DNA from: Allomyces arbusculus
Taxonomy: Eukaryota; Blastocladiomycota; Blastocladiomycetes; Blastocladiales; Blastocladiaceae
NCBI GenBank assembly: GCA_027604705.1
Contig: JADHYV010000130.1
Coordinates: 1-31,295, forward strand
Length of the DNA stretch: 31,295 nt
Direction of reading: 5' to 3'
In this document: piece after piece, positions 1 through 12,187 of the stretch
How positions within the stretch are numbered: the first letter of the stretch is position 1
How the letters are laid out: the number at the start of each line of letters is the position of its first letter
The notes under the pieces: model-generated
What the model saw: the letters and a program-made list of their open reading frames with translations, nothing else
What the model was told of the DNA's origin: nothing
Database searches by the model: none
Translations under genes and position numbers: made by a program

Positions 1-1
1 C

Positions 2-76
2 GTCCAGGCGCAGGCGCAGTCGCAGCACATTGACGTCAACTCGGCGACGATTTGCCACCCCCCGACGCTCTGCTAA
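2..76 (+). CDS. Possible 3' end of a gene that starts before the window
   Basis: Reading from base 2 there is an open frame of 24 codons, rich in Gln and Ala at first, ending in Cys and a TAA at 74-76. The base composition is GC-rich like coding DNA here, and drops sharply after the stop, which fits the end of a gene. Nothing in the short tail identifies a family. It could equally be a chance open stretch. Confidence 0.3.
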   Translation, partial: VQAQAQSQHIDVNSATICHPPTLC

Positions 77-820
77 GCATTGCGATGTCACGCTTGATTC
101 GTGAGCCTTTTTGAAATCGTCCAACACCACGATGTGGCAACTGTGTTCATATCCCAATCCCTATTTTGACGCAAGCTTTGTAATAGCTAACATTCGGTCA
201 ATCTCATCCTCTGTTTCATTCTCATCCATTTGGAGTCATCAATCAGCCGTCAGCGTCACAAGGAGCATCACTTTGCTACCGTTACAGCTGAAAATGCTTG
301 TGTTCCAACATTTCAGCCTGCTGCCCTCAAAGAATCAAGAGTGTCAACTGAGATCACGCATTATCAGATGGTTTCCCGGTGAGTTCGATGAGTTCAAAAG
401 CGGCCTTCATCAATGTGAGTGACAGTCTCTAGGTATTCCCACCTCTGAACCCCATCAACAAGAGGTCTGGCGAGCTTTGGAACATCATAACAGGAAACTC
501 CTAACAAGGAATACTCAGCAGACTATGAGCGGTGCGACTGTGATGTAATGCGAATCACTCGATGCGACATTCAATATGTGTCCAATGTTTGATAACTCGT
601 CGACGCGCTGTAGTCGCGACTGACCATTTCTTCTTGCGACCGCTTCTTCCGACCATTTCTTTGCGAACGCGGACTGCAGATGTCAGAGTTGATTTGATAC
701 TCAGCGGCGAGCTTCAAATCGCTTTTCCATATTATCATCCGTCACTTTTCGCACCACTAACAAAAACTCGCAAAGAGCCGCAAACCTCTCCATCCACCCG
801 GAAGAAACTCCGTGCACATT
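77..820. other. Intergenic, no gene seen
   Basis: About 740 bp that are clearly less GC-rich than the flanking coding DNA. Short open frames occur on both strands, but none has family likeness or plausible splice partners. It contains the 3' side of the MFS transporter gene read from the other strand. I see no RNA gene, repeat or clear regulatory site. Confidence 0.5.
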
Positions 821-2484
821 TCAGGCACAAAATCTGGCTGACGGCGTCGCTGATGCACAGTTTGCGGCCGGTGGCGAGGTCACAGTCCGCGACAAGCGCC
901 AATGATACGTGCGATAGTACCAAATGTACAGCAACATGACGCATACCGTCACGCCCGAGAACAAGCTCATCGACGCCATGAGCCCGCCAGCCTCATAAAG
1001 CAGACTCGACACAATCGGACCTGTTGGGAGCGCCCGCGTCAGTATACGACGATTCTTCCAGTGGAATACAAATGACTCGACCGTACCAATGAACATGCTC
1101 AACGCGTATGCGACGTTGAAACACGCATAGACTTGCCCCGATGCCGCAGAGTACTTGCGCGCGACCATGTTGCCCATGTCCGGCAGCGTCGGAATCATGG
1201 AGACGGGCAAGACGATACCGACCACGACGTATACGGCAATGCACACGGGCAACGTCACGGGCAGGGGCAGTATCGGGAGCGCAATCGCGGTCGACGCCAG
1301 GCCGAGGATCATGATGACGTGTGGCGAGTGCCGGTCGCACAGCCAGCCGACTGCACAGGGTGGAGAAGAATTATGAGAACGTATTCATTCAGGAACTTGA
1401 AGCAACCGCGGCGTACATACTCAGGGGTCCAACAAACAACTCGGGCAAACCGAGCGCAAGGAACATGAACCCATTTTCTGACACCGACGTGCCAAATTTG
1501 GCCGTGAGCCATGGTGGCAGGACCGGCTCGAGACCGGCCATGGCTGCCCCTTCAAAGATGACAGCGAGGCAGTTGACCCAGACTGCGGGTTCACGCACGA
1601 GCACAAGCAGCGACGGCACCGTGGTGTCAGCGGGCTTAGCGTCTCCGGCGACCATGGCGGCAGCGCACATCTTTTCCTTGGCGGCAATCGCCGGATGCTC
1701 GTCAACAATGAGCCGCATGATCAGGACGAGGACCGTCAGCCCCGTGAACAAGTAGTATGGCGAGTGTGGACCGAGCGCGCCATACAGGCCGCCACCAACT
1801 GCTGGGCCGAGCAGACCGCCTGCACTGATCCCAGCCATGACGGTGCCCATGGTCGCGCCGAGTTGGTTGACCGGGAACACGTCGCTGATCAATGCCAGAC
1901 CGACGGTCCAGTTACCGGCGGCAGCAATGCCCTGCAGGATTCGGACAGCGACGTAATGCCAGTACTGCGAGCAGATCAGGAACAGGAGTGATGCCGCGGT
2001 CAGGCCAGTGAGCGAGATCACAATGGGCCACTTGCGGTCATGGAGGCGGTCAGAGACGAGCCCGAAAATGGGAGTCGCGACAAGCAGACCTCCGGCTAGG
2101 ATGTGAGGACGACGGGAAATGGTGACGCTTTGCTCATCACTGTAATCCAAAGTGTTGTACAAGACGAAATTTAACGAACCGAAGGCACCGACGAGGTATC
2201 CCGTATACGCCGGGCCGAGCCCAAACTCGTCCTGGACAATTGTCGGCAAAATCGGGATGACGGCTGCGTAAATGAAGAAATCTGCAGCAGCTGGATGTGG
2301 TCAGTATCATGGCAGCCGCAACAGAACGCATGGCGAAAATGAGCACACCGACAAAGGCGATGAGCGTCACAAGGACGGCAATAACCCACGGCCGGCTGCG
2401 CAACGGGAGCGTGGCAGGTGTAGAATGCTGCGTCGGCGGCGGATATTCCTCACTTGACGATGATGGCTTGCTGACAGCGTTCAT
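821..2484 (-). CDS. MFS transporter, DHA1 / vesicular-amine-transporter-like H+ antiporter
   Basis: A 12-helix major facilitator protein that should exchange a small organic substrate for protons; substrate and membrane are not readable. Five exons fit: 2484-2349, 2281-2180, 2095-1421, 1350-1087 and 1020-821, giving about 458 aa. The introns are 67, 84, 70 and 66 nt. The 84- and 66-nt introns are multiples of three without stops, but removing them restores the continuous text GYLVGAFAGGLLVATPIFG and FIGPIVSSLLYEAGG expected of the family. Helix 1 reads LIAFVDFFIYAAVIPILP. Motif A is GLVSDRLHDRK between TM2 and TM3. The antiporter motif C is GGLLGPAVGG in TM5. A second A-like motif, GWLCDRHS, follows TM8. 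A TATA-like box lies 60 nt upstream. Closest known groups are SLC18-type and fungal DHA1 carriers. Confidence 0.85.
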
Positions 2485-2543
2485 GATCGCGAGTCCCTAA
2501 AACTGTAGCAGTATCGCGTAGCATTGACGAGGAAGGCAACGTC

Positions 2544-2551
2544 TTTTTATA
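2544..2551 (-). promoter_or_regulatory. TATA-like box of the MFS gene
   Basis: On the minus strand the octamer TATAAAAA lies about 60 nt before the MFS start codon. The same octamer precedes the GTPase gene at 23983-23990. Confidence 0.5.
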
Positions 2552-3277
2552 CTCCAAATTACATTACCAAGAGCTGGGGAGCCCCACGCGCAAACGAACG
2601 CCAGCCGCAGCAGGTTCGCCACATCATCAACAACCATGCTGCGGCGTGGTTCTTGCACTGCTGGTCCCAAATCCGCAGCCGTTTTTCGGTGGACCTTGCA
2701 TGGTGATACAATGCACATGTGTTGAGATTTAATAGTTAGGGGAAAGAATGCCAAGGCAGCAGCAATAGCGGCAGCCGGCGATGGATGGAGGAGGTGGGTG
2801 TGGTTGGTGCCGTTGCATCGGCGATACGGTTTTCCTGCACCATGAAGCTTTGACGATACGCTGCATAACTCGATCAAGCGCCTCGTATGGTTGGCCAGAG
2901 TGCGCCAGAGCCCAGACTGGCAAGACATGGCGGGCAGGCGTCTCCTGGCAGATTTGACGGCATGGCTAGCGTTGCGCCTAACAGTGCCAAGAAAATGGGC
3001 CAGGTCCAGGTGCGGAGACGATGCCATGAATTGCAACTGAAATTCAGAGTTCCATTTGCCATTTTGATGCTGATGAGCGTATTCGCAGCCGTTGATGCAT
3101 TTCCAGAAATAGAAACCATTTCCCAACATCAGAGTCACGGTTCATGTCAACCTTTCAGACGAACCACACTTGCAAGAGCACGCCATGTATTCTGCTAGCT
3201 ACGGAACTAGTATCACGCGTCTACGAAGTCCACCGACACAGTCCACCCCATCCCCCCTCTCCTACGCCGACCGCAGT
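2552..3277. other. Intergenic, MFS upstream region and GH18 downstream region
   Basis: About 725 bp between the start of the MFS gene and the stop of the GH18 gene, both on the minus strand. A minus-strand open frame of about 210 codons crosses it. It covers the MFS TATA box, has no recognisable domain and a non-protein-like composition, so I read it as chance. No repeat or RNA gene is visible. Confidence 0.45.
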
Positions 3278-4874
3278 CTACATCGCACCTTGCACCAGTG
3301 CAACCATCCCCACGACAGCCGCCACGACCACTCCACCCAACCCGCCCTCATGCACCGCCGTGTTATTCAGCGCCGCCGCCTGCGTGCGCGTCGGTACCGC
3401 CGTCCCGGAACTACTCGCGCGCGTCGACGTCGCCCCCGCCCCTGATCCCGATCCCGCCGTCGTCGTGGTCGTCGTCGCCGGCAGGACGCTATTCCGCGCA
3501 TCACACGTCGCGACCACACCTGAATCCCCATTCCACATCCGCGCGAGAGCGTGCGCGACAATCACCGAGTACCGACTCGTCGCCGACACGGATGGAACCG
3601 GTACCGTGCGCGCGATCGGCGCGCGCCGTTCGCGCGACCGCGTCGTAACGGTCGTGCACGGCGGACCCCACGCGTCAGTCGACAGGTCGTAGAAGGCCAC
3701 GCCCGCGAGCGGCCCGGACCCGCCGGCGTAGGCCGACGCGAGTGCGGTCATGACGGGCGAGGATAGGTTGAGCCAGGTGGATGCGGGGATAAAGTCGCCG
3801 GTCATGGCCTCAAAGTAGGCCTCGTATCCGCCGCCGAGCCCGGGGAAGGTCACGGAGAGGGCTTTACCGGTGGTACTTGTGTAGGTGGTCCATTGCGCGA
3901 GCGTGGATGCGAACGCGGTGGGAGATCCGGCTGAGCACGACTGAGACGAAGTCGCAAAGTAGTTGATGGTGTCGACGAGCGCCTCGGACGAGGTGTTGGT
4001 CAGGAGTCGGCCGGGGTAGGTCGGGCCGATCATAGCGTCGGGGAAGTCACACCGTGGCGAAACTATTAGAAAATGGTTAGATCCTTGTTTACCGAAGAGT
4101 TGAGATTGAGGAAGCCCAGGTACCGGTCACCCCGAGTGGATAGTTGGCCGCCGCCGCGAGTTGCTTGAGCGCCATGACAAAGGTCGGGTACCCGTCATAG
4201 TCGTTGGTGCGCATGGCCAGGTCGATGCCGTCGAGGGACACGGTACTGCCAAACGGCCGCAGCGAGTGCGTGCCGCCGAAAAACAGGTTCCACACGTTTT
4301 GCGCGGCCGTCGCGGCTTGGCTGACCGGCAGGCTCGTCATCGGCGCTATTCAACATCAAATTGTTAGCAATTACGCTCTACACCAAGAGAACAGAGCATC
4401 GAACGTACAAACGGTCAAGTACACCTTCTTCCCCGCGCGCTGGCACGCCGTGATTCCGTCCGCGACCGCTGGGCACCGCAACAGCGCAAACCCGGACATC
4501 GGTTGCGGCCCGGACCGCCACGCGTCAACAGCCGCATCCGTCGGCCATGTGCAGTGCGTGGAAAAGTCAATCGCGGGCAAGTTGCCGAGCGAGCTGAAGT
4601 CGCGCAACGACGCCAAGTGCACGTGCGTGACGCCCGGCGCGTTCGCACACAAGTCGGTCAGCGACGGTTCCGTGAGCCCTGACGACGGCGCGTAGAGCGA
4701 CGCGGCCTTGTCCTGGCCCCAGTACGCGATCAGGCGCGGCGAGGGCGGGGCTGCAGAGACACTGTTTGTGGCGGCGAGGAGAATCCCGAGGAGAAGGAAG
4801 GGGATCAGGGGGTGCCGGATAGGGGCGTGGACGGGGTAGGGCCGGCGCGGCCGAGGTGGTGCGGGGATCGCCAT
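3278..4874 (-). CDS. Secreted GH18 chitinase-like protein (class III type), catalytic motif degenerate, probable GPI anchor
   Basis: Three exons (4874-4409, 4345-4124, 4062-3278; introns 63 and 61 nt) give about 490 aa. Residues 20-42 form a signal peptide core ending SVSAAP. The mature start, RLIAYWGQD, is the typical first strand of class III (hevamine/Cts1-like) chitinases. Exon 2 carries the GH18 strand-4 motif as SLDGIDLAMRTND, where active enzymes have DGxDxDxE. The last Asp is Ala and the catalytic acid Glu is Arg. The later strand VTVSPRCDFPDAM matches the family's APQCPFPDA segment, so the fold is probably kept. A Ser/Thr-rich linker and a hydrophobic C-terminus (GGVVVAAVVGMVALV) suggest a GPI signal. 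I infer a non-hydrolytic chitin- or glycan-binding wall protein. GH18 membership is fairly sure; the function is not. Confidence 0.8.
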
Positions 4875-5422
4875 GTTGGCGTGGGCGGGGCAACAGACGC
4901 GGCGGACGCAAGAAGTGGCAAAGCAAGAGAGTCGTTATCGTCGTCGCTGCGGAACTGGTCAGTGCACCGTCGCTTGAAGCTCACAACAGATGCGGGCGGG
5001 TTCGTCTCGTGCCAGTTGGCAGTAGGCCGCTGCTTTATGTCGGGGAGTGGTCACTGGCGGTCACTGGCGGTCACTGGCTGAAGCCTCAAGGAGAAAGGAG
5101 CAGGAAAACACAACCGGATCATAAAGATAATTTGCGTCGCGTGATCGCGTAAAGGTGGTCTTTCATTTGCTTTGCTCTTGTCACCACAGCCCGTCCTGCA
5201 ACTTGCAACCCAGCGCTCCCCAAGGGACCTCGACACCAACAACCTGCTGCAATTGCTCGATCAAGCTCTCCTCGGTCTTGTCCCGCCACTTTGGACCAGC
5301 CAATCCTCCCAGCAGCAACCTCGCCGCGTGCTCGCTCCCACCGCGGTTACCTCTCGATCCAACCACCAAATGAATCCATCCTCCCGCCAATACGAGTGAC
5401 CTGTTCGAAATCCATTGTCGCC
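4875..5422. promoter_or_regulatory. Divergent promoter region between the GH18 gene and the unknown gene
   Basis: About 550 bp separate two start codons that point away from each other, so the region must hold both promoters. A tandem 10-bp repeat lies inside it (separate entry). No strong TATA box was found; ATAAAG on the minus strand near 5033 is a weak candidate for the GH18 gene. Confidence 0.45.
5051..5078. repeat. Three tandem copies of a 10-bp unit, TCACTGGCGG
   Basis: Two perfect copies and eight bases of a third lie head to tail in the shared upstream region of two divergent genes. The 10-bp period is about one helical turn, so copies would face the same side of the DNA. This could be a clustered protein-binding site or only a small slippage repeat. 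Confidence 0.8.
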
Positions 5423-7152
5423 ATGTCGCCGCTCACTTCGCCGCTTTCCGGCTTTTCGAGACGCGCCGCCAGTTTCTTCCAAAGTTCGTCCTTTCGGGCT
5501 CATTTCGCCCTTTGTCGCCCTCGATTCTGACCAACCCTTGCGAACGGTAGAGGCGCGCCCTCTACACCCGAAGCAAATCAACGCCGATGCCTCCTCCCAC
5601 ACGACGACGACCAAAGTTGCCCCGCACACCTACTCGCCCGACTCGGAAACGACTGTCGTCGGGTCCGGCTCCGTGACCGCGATCCACAAGTCGACGCTCA
5701 CAGTCGCCCTGACTGACCGTGTCGCGACCGTGCAGCGCAAGTCGGCGCACCCGTGGCCTACGTCCGTCTCGCTCGGTGACGGCGCGTCGGAGATTGCATG
5801 GACACGGCTCCCGCCGCTCGTTGCGCGCGCGCAGCTCGGGCCGGTCGTGGGGGGAGTCATGTTCCCGACGGCCGAGAAAAAGTACGCCAAGTACCGTAAG
5901 CGGCAGACGGCCGCGACAGGGTCGAAGCGGTGGAGCGGTGCCGAGTCGGTGGAGGGGAAGATGGAGGCCAAGCTAATGATGCGCAAGGACGAGGTCGCGT
6001 TTAGTGCGCGCATGCCGGTACGCTTGGGAGTTCGCTCCTCGTCTCCGTCGGTCAGACTCCTAACGGCTCGATTCCCGATAGCTCCCGCTCGAATCACTCG
6101 AGCTGCTCCTCAACCTGCTCGTCTACACGACCACCTCCACTCCCACCGGCCAAACGACCTCCACAGCTTTCCCGCCGCGCGGCATCGCCCCGACCCCGCA
6201 ACACATCACCATCACGCGCGACCTCGTGTCCCGCGCGCACAACCACACGACGACCAGTGACCTTGCCGCGACCTTCCACACCGCCTTCCACCACGGCTTC
6301 CCGGACCCCACCGCTGCCGCCGGCACGTCGACCATCGCCGACCTCGTCATTGCAACGATCCTCGCGATCCTCCGGCCGGCGCTCAAGAAAATCCGCCTTT
6401 TCGCGGACACCCCCACCTCGGCGCTCTTCGCGCTCGCCGACCTGATCCCGGCCCCCACTGCAGCGACGCAGCCGACCTGGCTGTGGCCTGCGATTCTTGC
6501 CACGTGTCCACCGAGTATTCGGACCGCGGTCGTGCAGGTCGTAAGCGTTGCGGGTGTGCTCGCGATGCGTTTCTCGGAATCGAGCGTGATCCATGCGCTC
6601 GTCGCGCCCATGTTTGTAAAGCGGCACAGTGCGGACGCGGCGGTCGTTGACCGGCTCGCGCAGTGGATGGTACGCGCGAACCGGGCGTGGATGCGGCACG
6701 TGGCCGAGGACGCGACAGCGACGTATGCGCGGGAGCGGTTGGATGCGGTGTGGGCTGAAACGGCGGTTGAGGGTGTGGTGACGGCTGAAATCCCGCCGCC
6801 GACGACGACAACGGCTGCCGAGGAGGAACCTGTCAAGGCCGCTGTGCCGGCGGTCGACGTGACCGAAGCGGAGCCGGTGCTGCCGGTGCTGGCGCGCGAC
6901 CGCGCGTCGCTCGAGCGCGCGTGCAACATCACCGACTTGCGGCTCGTAAGTGACGGGAGTGTCGATACGAGTGATGTGCGCGACAAGATAGATTGCACGA
7001 GTGTCCTGCCGTCGATGATTTCCATGAACCGGCCGGTGAGGGATGGGGTGCCGGTCGGTGGGGCCACGGATGGGAAGCGGCTGGCGGCGATGTGGAAGAG
7101 CAATGTGGACCGCGCGCAGACATTGCCGGTTCGCCGTGCGGGTGGGGACTGA
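5423..7152 (+). CDS. Unknown protein, about 530 aa
   Basis: I do not recognise the family. A clear intron lies at 6018-6081 (64 nt, GTACGC donor), joining a Thr/Ser-rich N-terminal half to an alpha-helical C-terminal half that ends at a TGA at 7150-7152. The first exon is uncertain. The coding frame before 5859 has no ATG of its own. An ATG at 5423 in another frame can be joined through an intron of about 67 nt (5484-5550) or 79 nt (5472-5550), giving MSPLTSPLSGFSRRAA at the N-terminus. Residues around LPLESLELLLNLLVY and SVIHALVAPMFVK faintly recall the later helices of a RhoGAP fold, but no arginine-finger region is visible and I would not name it. Half the C-terminal tail is acidic and Ala/Pro-rich. 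It is divergent to GH18 and convergent with the NOL8-like gene. Confidence 0.6.
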
Positions 7153-7481
7153 TGAGATGCTGTGACGACTTGAGATGCGCGGGAACGGAGGGGGGGGGCG
7201 GGGACTCTGATCTAAGAATTTAGTAGAACTCGCGAATAGACTCGTTCGCCGTGAATTTGTGGTGCGTTTGGCGCGTTTGGTACCTGCTCCACTCGTCCAG
7301 TTGCATCGCCCTGACGCGGGCTGGCGCGGACCGCCGACACAAGTTCTCGACGAAACGGGTCGTGCCAAACATGCTGTTACTTGGTCCTCGTTTGCTCCAC
7401 GAATCATGCTCACCGTCCACCGACGCTACTCAAGAAGAAGCACACAAAGCCCATATATTTTACCCACTTCCGCAACCAAAC
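7153..7481. other. Convergent 3' region
   Basis: About 330 bp between two stop codons that face each other. It should hold the 3' untranslated ends of both genes. A run of nine G at 7190-7198 is the only striking feature. No gene is seen. Confidence 0.5.
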
Positions 7482-9967
7482 TCACGCCCGCGACGTCTGC
7501 CCCCCACCCGCACCGCCGTGCTTCCGCCGCATCGCCTTGCGTGCGGCATTCTTGGCACGGCGGTGCGTCTCGACCGCCAAATCGCGGCGCGTCGCGCGCC
7601 ACGTCGCTTCGATCTCGGCCACGTCGGCAGTCCGGACAAAGTGCTTGCCCGTACCGGCCTCGAGTGCGGCCAGTCGCGCCGAAATAAAGAATTGGGTCGA
7701 CGCGAGCGCCGCGCCGGGGAACACCGACGCCGACGTAACGACGGGAGTCGGCGCGGGAGCCGCGGCGTCGCCAAAGAGCGAGAACGACGGCTTGGCGTCG
7801 GTGGATGCCGGGGCGGCGGAGTTGAAGAGTGAGAAGGACTGGGCTTCGGCCGAGGGCCCACCACGCGTGAAGATCGCGGAAAAGTCGGCGCGGACCGTGT
7901 TCCCGAACCGGTCCTTCTCCTTGCCATCGTCCTTCTCGGCCGCCGCGTTCGCGGGCTCGGCGTCGTCCTCTTCGTCCGACTCGTCCTCGGACGCGCTCAA
8001 TTCGCTCTCACTCGCCGCATCCGAGAGGAACGGATCTGCCGTGACCTCCACGACCTCCTCCTTTTCAGGCTCCGGCTGGAGCTCGTACGCCTCGTGGTCG
8101 GGAGCGTCCGGGTCGTAGAACGCCATCCCTGTGAGCTGGTAAGTCCGCGCGAGCGCGTTATCCTTAGCGGCGCCCGCCGCGGGCGCGTTGGTGGCGACGT
8201 TCGCGTGCGCGCGCTTCTTGACGGATTCCTGGACAGCGTCCTCACCAAACATGCTTGACAGGAGGGACATGGCCATGTCGCGCTCCTTGGCGAGGTTGCC
8301 GATCGCCTCGTCGCCTTCCTCGTCGGCATCGTGGGTCTGGACGGTCGGCGCAGCGGTATCCATGGCGTGGCCCGTGGAGGAGGCGTCGGAGTCGGCGTCA
8401 GACCCGTCGGCGGCAAAGTCGGCGGTGAGTTTGAACCGGTCGTCGCCGCGCGCCTTGGCCTGCAGGGCGAGCAGTTCGCGACCGGATTCACCCTCGAACT
8501 GGTCCTTGACGGCTACATGAGACGATGAACGGTCAGGAGGTGCGGACAAGAAGGACGGGATCGAGTATGGTGCGTACCAAAACGGTTATCTTCCTCGTCG
8601 TCGCCATCGGCCTCCTCGTCCGAGAAAATGTCGAGCTGCTGGGCACGCGACGGCGCAGACGGTGCCGATTCTTCGTTGTCGTCCACATCCATGGCATCCT
8701 CGTCCTCGGCGCCGTCGTCTTCACTGGACACGGAATTGTCCGTGTCCGACGAAGACGGTGCTGATGCAGCGGCGTCTGAGCCAGCGGCCCGCTCGTCCTC
8801 TTCCTCTTCGTCGATTTCGTCCTCCTCGCTGCTCGACGACTCGCCCTCCCCCTCTTCGACCTCCTCAACCTCCTCCTCCCCACCCTTCTCCTCCCACCAA
8901 TCCCCACCCTCCTCTTTCCCCCTCCCGTACCCCTCCCATCCCTCTAAACTCCACGTCAAATCTGCGACCCGCGTGGGCCTCGGATTCACGTACAACGGCT
9001 CCAAGCACGCCCTGTAGACAGACGGATCAATCGTGACCCTGCCGACGCCCGGCCGGTGCATCCTGCGCATCAGCGCGACCGCACGTCCCATCCGTGATCG
9101 TTTCCACAGCCTTCCCAAATCCGCCGAATCATCCGCATCACTCACCGGTTTCGACGCACGCACACTTACGACCCCCGGCACCACCCCGCGCGGCAAGGCT
9201 GCCGCCGCCGCAACGGGTTTCGGCGGCTCGAGCGAGAACACGCGGTTCGTATTCGGCTTGGCTCGGGTCGCGAGGGCCTCACGTTCCTCGTTCCGTGCGA
9301 TCACAGGATCCCGATTGGCGCGACTGACGGCGAGGGTGCCGCCCTTCCACTTGGTCCCGTTGTAGACGGTCATGAGTTTCGCGAGCTGGGCGCCGGTGCA
9401 GGTGAGCGTGAAGTGCAGGAACCCGCGCGGCGCGCCGGTGGGCGATTGCGGGATGGCAATGGCCGAGACGGTGCCGAACGCGCGGAACCGGGATTCGACT
9501 TCGGTGGGCGTCACGGGGTCGGTCAGGCCGCCGAGGTAGATGCGGCGCGGGGTCGGGGTCTTGTCGTCGAGGCTCTCGGCGGGTTTGTCGGTGGTGGATG
9601 GCGCGTTCTTGGGTGGTGCCGCCTTACCGCCGCCAGTGGCGGGTTTGGGCGGGCCTGCGGGCTTGGGGCCGCGGGAGTCGTTGCGCGGGGCAAATGGTTT
9701 GGACGGCGCGTGCAGGTCATGGTGTCCCGGGTGGGGCGGGCCCGAGAAATGATCTTGGCGCGACGGATCCGAAAAATGGTTGCCTGGACGCGGCGGGCCC
9801 AAAAACTGGCCAAACGGGCGCGACGGGCCCAGAAACTGGTTGCCTGAGAGTGGTGGGCCGGAAAACTGGCCGCCTTTACGTGGTGGTGGACCCGAGAAAT
9901 GGTCGGGCCGTGGGCGTTTCCGCGGCGCGTCGGCGCCCTGCGGCTCGTGGCGCTTCCTGGAGTGCAT
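7482..9967 (-). CDS. NOL8: NOL8-like nucleolar RNA-binding protein (RRM, acidic middle, basic tail)
   Basis: Two exons (9967-8578 and 8512-7482, intron 65 nt) encode about 806 aa. The chosen ATG is the first in frame and opens MHSRKRHEP. Residues 15-80 hold about six 10-residue repeats of the form QFxGPPxPGN. An RRM spans about 140-212, with RNP2 IYLGGL and RNP1 GAPRGFLHF. A long Glu/Asp/Ser tract follows (about 345-450). After the intron comes the block LLALQAKARGDDRFKLTADF, which matches the conserved LxxLQxxFxxDxRFxxDxRF element of NOL8. The C-terminus has DRFGNTVRADFSAIF and a basic tail. Known NOL8 acts in the nucleolus in ribosome biogenesis and growth. The symbol is by domain order and motif likeness. 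It shares a 230-bp divergent promoter with the small gene at 10197. Confidence 0.75.
9730..9905 (-). repeat. Degenerate 30-bp coding repeat in the NOL8-like gene
   Basis: The DNA encodes about six consecutive 10-residue units starting with [D/Q/N]-F-[S/L]-G-P-[P/S], for example QFSGPPLSGN, QFLGPSRPFG and QFLGPPRPGN. The bases vary between units, so the repeat is old or selected at the protein level. Phe-Gly/Pro repeats before an RRM suggest a flexible, self-associating tail. Confidence 0.7.
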
Positions 9968-10196
9968 TGCGCGTGGTTGATTCAAGTGCGGAGCGCGTTG
10001 GACGTCGGGATCACAAGGAAACGGGGACGATGGTGGTGGGCGTTGCGACGTCGAAAGGGAGGTGTGTTGACGAGGTCACCTGCGTGGGCGTGACTTTGTT
10101 GTTGCATGGCAACCAGCATTGCCAACCTGCAAATACGTTCAACGCGAACCCTCCCAAACCAATCGCATCGTCGCGGCCAACCAGCAGCTCAAGCAA

Positions 10197-12187
<1,991 letters not shown>

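Noticed and set aside
2497-3129. Minus-strand open frame of about 210 codons between the MFS and GH18 genes
   Set aside because: It spans the MFS TATA-like box, has no domain or splice logic, and its composition is not protein-like.
6094-7413. Long minus-strand open frame (over 400 codons), rich in Arg and His
   Set aside because: It is the antisense shadow of the GC-rich unknown gene on the plus strand; Arg/His/Pro excess is typical of such shadows.
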